DNA of 64,000 nt. It comes from Fontibacterium abundans. Its GTDB lineage: Bacteria; Pseudomonadota; Alphaproteobacteria; Pelagibacterales; Pelagibacteraceae. The notes beneath the pieces are model-generated. The model had not been told where the DNA came from and did no database searches. It saw only the letters and a program-made list of their open reading frames with translations. The position numbers were made by a program, and so were the translations under genes. Below, piece by piece: positions 63,043-64,000 of the stretch. The stretch is from assembly GCA_965235095.1 (NCBI GenBank), contig OZ249405.1; one strand, 5' to 3'. The stretch's first letter is position 1; every line of letters starts with the position of its first letter.

Positions 63043-64000
63043 CTAAGCCATGTTTCTTAGAACGTACTGAAGAATACCACCGTGCTTATAATATTCAGTT
63101 TCATTATCAGTATCGATTCTAGAAAGAACATTAATTTTTTTTGAACTTCCGTCTTCGTATAAGAATTCAACAGTCACCTCTTCTCTAGGTTTTAAACCTT
63201 TTTCAACATTTAGAATATTTATAATTTCAGATCCTTTTAGGTTTAAAGTTTTTCTAGAAAAGCCTTCTTTAAATTGAAGAGGCAAAATTCCCATACCTAC
63301 TAAATTAGATCTATGAATTCTTTCAAAACTTTCCGCAATAACAGCTTTAACTCCTAAAAGTTTTGTACCTTTTGCTGCCCAATCACGCGACGATCCTGTT
63401 CCATATTCTTTTCCTGCGATTACAATAAGATCTACCTTTCTTTTTTGGTATTCCATTGAAGCATCAAACACTGGCATTACTTTTTTATCAGGATGAAGCA
63501 TTGTAACTCCACCTTCTGTCCCTGGTACCATTTCATTTTTAATTCTAATATTTGCAAATGTTCCTCTCATCATTACTTCATGATTTCCTCTTCTTGCTCC
63601 ATAAGAGTTAAAATCTTTTTGTAATACTTGATGCTGCATAAAATAATCACCTGTGGGTCCAGACTTTTGAATAGATCCTGCTGGGGAAATGTGATCCGTT
63701 GTTATTGAATCTGCTAGTATAAGAAGAGGTCTTGCGCTTTTAATTACTTTAAATCCTTCTGGCTTATCAGGTAGATTTTCAAAAAATGGTGGACGTTTTA
63801 CATAGGTTGATTTTTTATCCCAATCATAAATGCTGCTTGCTACTGTTTTGATCTTCTGCCAACTAGTAGGGCCTTCTGATACGTTATCATAACGCGATCT
63901 ATACATCTGCGCTGTGATTGAAGTTAAGATTGTGTCTGCAATCTCTTTATTAGAAGGCCAAATATCTTTTAAGAATACATCTTTGCCACTCTTATCTTTG
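63043..64000 (-). CDS. acnA: Aconitate hydratase, C-terminal part (5' end outside window)
   Basis: Interconverts citrate and isocitrate. The frame is open to the window edge: LKDIWPSNKEIADTI precedes the first internal Met, so the gene runs beyond 64000. The C-terminal swivel domain is clear: ILADSITTDHISPAGSIQKS, SYGARRGNHEVMMRGTFANI, KEYGTGSSRDWAAKGTKLLG and ESFERIHRSNLVGMGILPLQ. The 4Fe-4S domain lies outside the window. This is the AcnA/IRP type rather than AcnB. Confidence 0.97.
   Translation of the reverse strand, partial: KDKSGKDVFLKDIWPSNKEIADTILTSITAQMYRSRYDNVSEGPTSWQKIKTVASSIYDWDKKSTYVKRPPFFENLPDKPEGFKVIKSARPLLILADSITTDHISPAGSIQKSGPTGDYFMQHQVLQKDFNSYGARRGNHEVMMRGTFANIRIKNEMVPGTEGGVTMLHPDKKVMPVFDASMEYQKRKVDLIVIAGKEYGTGSSRDWAAKGTKLLGVKAVIAESFERIHRSNLVGMGILPLQFKEGFSRKTLNLKGSEIINILNVEKGLKPREEVTVEFLYEDGSSKKINVLSRIDTDNETEYYKHGGILQYVLRNMA

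Noticed and set aside
1..64000. CRISPR arrays, insertion sequences, prophage, tRNA or rRNA genes
   Set aside because: No regularly spaced repeats, transposase or phage genes, or clover-leaf/rRNA sequences were recognised on either strand by eye.

Overview
This window looks like a stretch of core chromosome from a streamlined, very AT-rich marine alphaproteobacterium of the SAR11 group (Candidatus Pelagibacter-like). The reasons are the base composition, gene spacings that are mostly under 50 bases or overlapping, the proteorhodopsin gene next to a ferredoxin / ferredoxin-reductase pair, a tandem glycine riboswitch on the gcv operon, and alphaproteobacterial forms of DksA and isocitrate dehydrogenase. 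I saw no insertion sequence, prophage, CRISPR array, tRNA or rRNA.

Layout. 1-8.1 kb: the 3' end of purF, then a long minus-strand operon (rlmE, guaB, a secreted TPR protein, guaA, panB, yfgM, bamB and a half-length der). 8.1-15.8 kb: a GT9 glycosyltransferase, phospholipid genes pssA/psd, icd, alaS and recA. 15.8-24.4 kb: a TolC-type protein, a glycerate kinase, a DsbA-fold isomerase, a glutathione transferase, dksA, a GT39/GT2 pair, a ferredoxin reductase with its ferredoxin, and an enolase-superfamily epimerase. 24.4-29.7 kb: proteorhodopsin divergent from crtI-crtB-crtY-blh, which together make the light-driven pump and its retinal. 29.8-37.7 kb: prpE, a dihydroorotase-type gene, ygfZ, the nadABC operon and a SemiSWEET. 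37.7-45.6 kb: a DEAD-box helicase, two bactofilins, small membrane and hypothetical proteins, an MFS and a TSUP transporter, a putative Na+/H+ antiporter and a small secreted protein. 45.8-54 kb: ppdK, glyS/glyQ, an S49 peptidase, ispB and tspO. 54-64 kb: the gcvTHP operon with its riboswitch, a proC-like gene, an SbtA-type transporter, pdxH, aroC, a rhomboid protease and the 3' part of aconitase.

How the genes work together. Purine synthesis (purF, guaA, guaB), NAD, pantothenate, PLP and chorismate synthesis sit beside central carbon genes (icd, acn, ppdK, prpE, glycerate kinase) and glycine oxidation (gcvTHP, glycine-sensing). Proteorhodopsin plus ion-coupled carriers (SbtA-like, Na+/H+ antiporter, MFS, TSUP) fits light-assisted ion-gradient energetics. 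Most of the window is ordinary core genome. The points most worth following are a 12-base complementarity between the glycine riboswitch linker and the gcvT ribosome binding site, a Der protein with one G domain instead of two, three unlisted small proteins (52, 39 and 32 residues) in tight operon positions, a retinal cluster lacking crtE, a terminator hairpin embedded in coding sequence, and an internally duplicated 109-residue protein.
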